From Peptostreptococcus sp. (lineage in GTDB: Bacteria; Bacillota; Clostridia; Peptostreptococcales; Peptostreptococcaceae), in NCBI GenBank assembly GCA_020025095.1, contig JAHHSS010000072.1, positions 1 to 7,263 of the forward strand: a DNA stretch of 7,263 nucleotides, read 5' to 3'. The notes beneath the pieces are model-generated. The model had not been told where the DNA came from and did no database searches. It worked only from the letters and a program-made list of their open reading frames with translations. Below, piece by piece: positions 5,979 to 7,263 of the stretch (position 1 is the stretch's first letter; the number at the start of each line of letters is the position of its first letter). A program made the translations under genes and the position numbers.

Positions 5979-6740
5979 ATGGAAAAAATTTATTTTGTTG
6001 GAGCAGGCCCAGGAGATAAAGAGCTAATTACTTTAAAGGGATATAAACTCTTGTCGAAGGCAGATATTGTAATTTATGCAGGATCCTTAGTTAATCCGGA
6101 GCTACTAGATTATTGTAAGGATGGGTGTAGTATTTATGATAGCTCAAAGATGAGCCTTGAAGAAATTATAGGCCTTATGGAAGAAGGTGCAAAAAAAGGT
6201 AAAATAGTGGTAAGACTTCAAACGGGTGATATTTCAATATACGGTTCAATAAGGGAACAAGGAGAAGAACTAAAAAAACTTGGTATAGAGTATGAAAGTA
6301 TAGCGGGGGTAAGCTCATTTTTAGGTGCAGCGGCATCTATGGGAATAGAGTATACAGTACCTGAAATATCACAAAGTCTTATAATAACAAGGATAGAGGG
6401 GAGAACGCCAGTCCCAGAAAAAGAAAAAATCGAGAGTTTTGCCTCTCACCAAACTTCAATGGTGATATTTTTATCTATACAAAGAATAGAAGAGGTAGTA
6501 AAAAGGCTATTGGAAGGTGGTTATAAAAAAGAAACACCGATATCTGTAGTATATAAAGCTACTTGGAAAGAGGAAAAAATAATAATTGGAAACTTAGAAA
6601 ATATAAGTGAAAAAGTGAAAAAAGAAAATATAAAAAAGACTGCCCTTATTTTAGTAGGAGATTTTTTAGGAGATAACTATAACTACTCAAAGCTCTATGA
6701 TAAGTATTTTTCGCATGAGTACAGAAAAGCTATAGAATAG
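5979..6740 (+). CDS. cbiF: CbiF, cobalt-precorrin-4 C11-methyltransferase
   Basis: Tetrapyrrole methylase that methylates C11 of cobalt-precorrin-4. From the ATG at 5979 it has 253 residues, the usual size. Motifs are KIYFVGAGPGDKELITLKG (3-21), ADIVIYAGSLVNPELL (28-43), VRLQTGDISIYGSIREQG (78-95), IAGVSSFLGAAAS (108-120), VPEISQSLIITRIEGRTPVP (127-146), then SIQRIEE and VVYKATWKEE near the end. The frame is open to a GTG at 5955 that overlaps cbiT by 14 nt and would add eight residues, MAKNNYKI. Family members usually begin directly before the YFVGAGPG segment, so the ATG is preferred. Neither start has a clear SD, which points to translation coupled to cbiT. The usual GDP of the TGDPS(L/I)YG loop reads GDI here (Ile85). 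The gene is otherwise intact. Confidence 0.94.
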   Translation: MEKIYFVGAGPGDKELITLKGYKLLSKADIVIYAGSLVNPELLDYCKDGCSIYDSSKMSLEEIIGLMEEGAKKGKIVVRLQTGDISIYGSIREQGEELKKLGIEYESIAGVSSFLGAAASMGIEYTVPEISQSLIITRIEGRTPVPEKEKIESFASHQTSMVIFLSIQRIEEVVKRLLEGGYKKETPISVVYKATWKEEKIIIGNLENISEKVKKENIKKTALILVGDFLGDNYNYSKLYDKYFSHEYRKAIE

Positions 6741-6770
6741 AATTTGTCTACTTAATTAAATTAAATTTAT

Positions 6771-6777
6771 GAAAGGG
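6771..6777 (+). promoter_or_regulatory. Shine-Dalgarno site that decides the cbiG start
   Basis: GAAAGGG at 6771-6777 lies 6 nt before GTG 6784. An in-frame ATG at 6769 would overlap this site and has only A/T bases upstream (6751-6768), so GTG 6784 is the better-supported start. Confidence 0.6.
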
Positions 6778-6783
6778 AAAAAA

Positions 6784-7263
6784 GTGATTATTAGATATAT
6801 TTATATAACAGAGAATGCGGAAAAATTAGCGAATAAACTTTGTTTTGAAATATTGAAAAAGGAAAAATTTAATAATGATATTATTAATGGCGAGCTAATA
6901 TCATATAAAGAATTTAAAAGCAGGGCTAAAAGTATATTTGATAGCTCAGATTTTATTATATTTATAATGGCTACAGGTATAGTAGTTAGAAGTATAGCAA
7001 ATCTTATAGAAAGTAAATTTAGTGACCCAGGAATAATTGTGATAGATGAGTTAGGAAAAAATGTAATTAGTTTATTAAGCGGGCATATAGGTGGAGCTAA
7101 TGAAATGACTAATTTAATAGCTGAAAAATTATGTGCCAATCCTGTAATAACAACGGCAACAGATATAAATAATAAAGCGGCTTTAGATATGATTATTAAA
7201 TACACTGAAGCTGAGATTAATAATATGCGAGATATATGTATAGATATTAATTCAAGGCTTATT
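6784..7263 (+). CDS. cbiG: CbiG, cobalt-precorrin-5A hydrolase (N-terminal part, cut by window edge)
   Basis: Opens the delta-lactone of cobalt-precorrin-5A and expels the C20 carbon with its methyl group as acetaldehyde, completing ring contraction. The frame stays open from the GTG at 6784 to the last base, giving 160 residues with no stop, so roughly the C-terminal half is missing. Signature blocks are FIMATGIVVRSIA (60-72), DPGIIVIDELGKNVISLLSG (81-100) with HIGGANE following at 101-107, and PVITTATD (120-127). These are the core of the CbiG N-terminal and central regions. The GTG start gives IIRYIYITENAEKLA, like the short first strand of homologues. The ATG at 6769 would add five residues. 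It lies 43 bp after cbiF, and the two enzymes act on consecutive intermediates. Confidence 0.93.
   Translation, partial: MIIRYIYITENAEKLANKLCFEILKKEKFNNDIINGELISYKEFKSRAKSIFDSSDFIIFIMATGIVVRSIANLIESKFSDPGIIVIDELGKNVISLLSGHIGGANEMTNLIAEKLCANPVITTATDINNKAALDMIIKYTEAEINNMRDICIDINSRLI

Noticed and set aside
6801..7205. 134-codon minus-strand ORF near the right edge
   Set aside because: The + strand here encodes clear CbiG motifs (VISLLSGHIGGANE, PVITTATD). The minus-strand frame is its hydrophobic-looking shadow.
1..7263. CRISPR arrays, tRNA or rRNA genes, insertion sequences, phage genes
   Set aside because: No regularly spaced repeats, tRNA-like G/C-rich cloverleaf segments, transposase motifs or terminal inverted repeats were seen. 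The window is almost entirely filled by cobalamin genes.

Overview
This window is a stretch of an anaerobic (early cobalt insertion) cobalamin biosynthesis operon from a very AT-rich bacterium. The strong A/T bias, heavy use of AGA and ATA codons, purine-rich Shine-Dalgarno (SD) sites and tight co-directional packing suggest a low-GC anaerobic member of the Bacillota (Clostridia or Tissierellia type). The sequence does not allow a genus call.

All supported genes lie on the + strand. Positions 1-162 are an extremely AT-rich leader with a weak promoter candidate and no recognisable cobalamin riboswitch. The order is then cobD (L-threonine-O-3-phosphate decarboxylase), a 136-bp gap holding a 21-codon leader ORF with its own SD, pduX (L-threonine kinase), cbiC (cobalt-precorrin-8 methylmutase), a DJ-1/PfpI-family gene, cbiD (C1 methylation), cbiE (C5 methyltransferase), cbiT (C15 methyltransferase/C12 decarboxylase), cbiF (C11 methyltransferase) and the first 160 codons of cbiG (lactone opening/C20 removal), which runs off the right edge. 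Apart from the cobD-pduX gap, intergenic distances are 66 bp or less.

The genes form two biochemical blocks. PduX and CobD act in series: threonine is phosphorylated, then decarboxylated to (R)-1-amino-2-propanol O-2-phosphate, the linker CbiB attaches to the corrin ring. CbiF, CbiG, CbiD, CbiE, CbiT and CbiC act in roughly that order on the contracting macrocycle. Not in this window are CbiL, CbiH, CbiJ, the cobaltochelatase, CbiA, CbiP, CbiB and the nucleotide-loop enzymes. They are presumably further downstream, upstream or elsewhere.

The core is a known pathway, not a new system. The points that merit a second look are the cysteine-containing leader ORF that ends in an ATGA overlap with pduX, a DJ-1-like gene inserted between cbiC and cbiD (in frame with cbiD across one TAG stop), and three genes (pduX, cbiD, cbiF) with no good SD, which suggests translational coupling.
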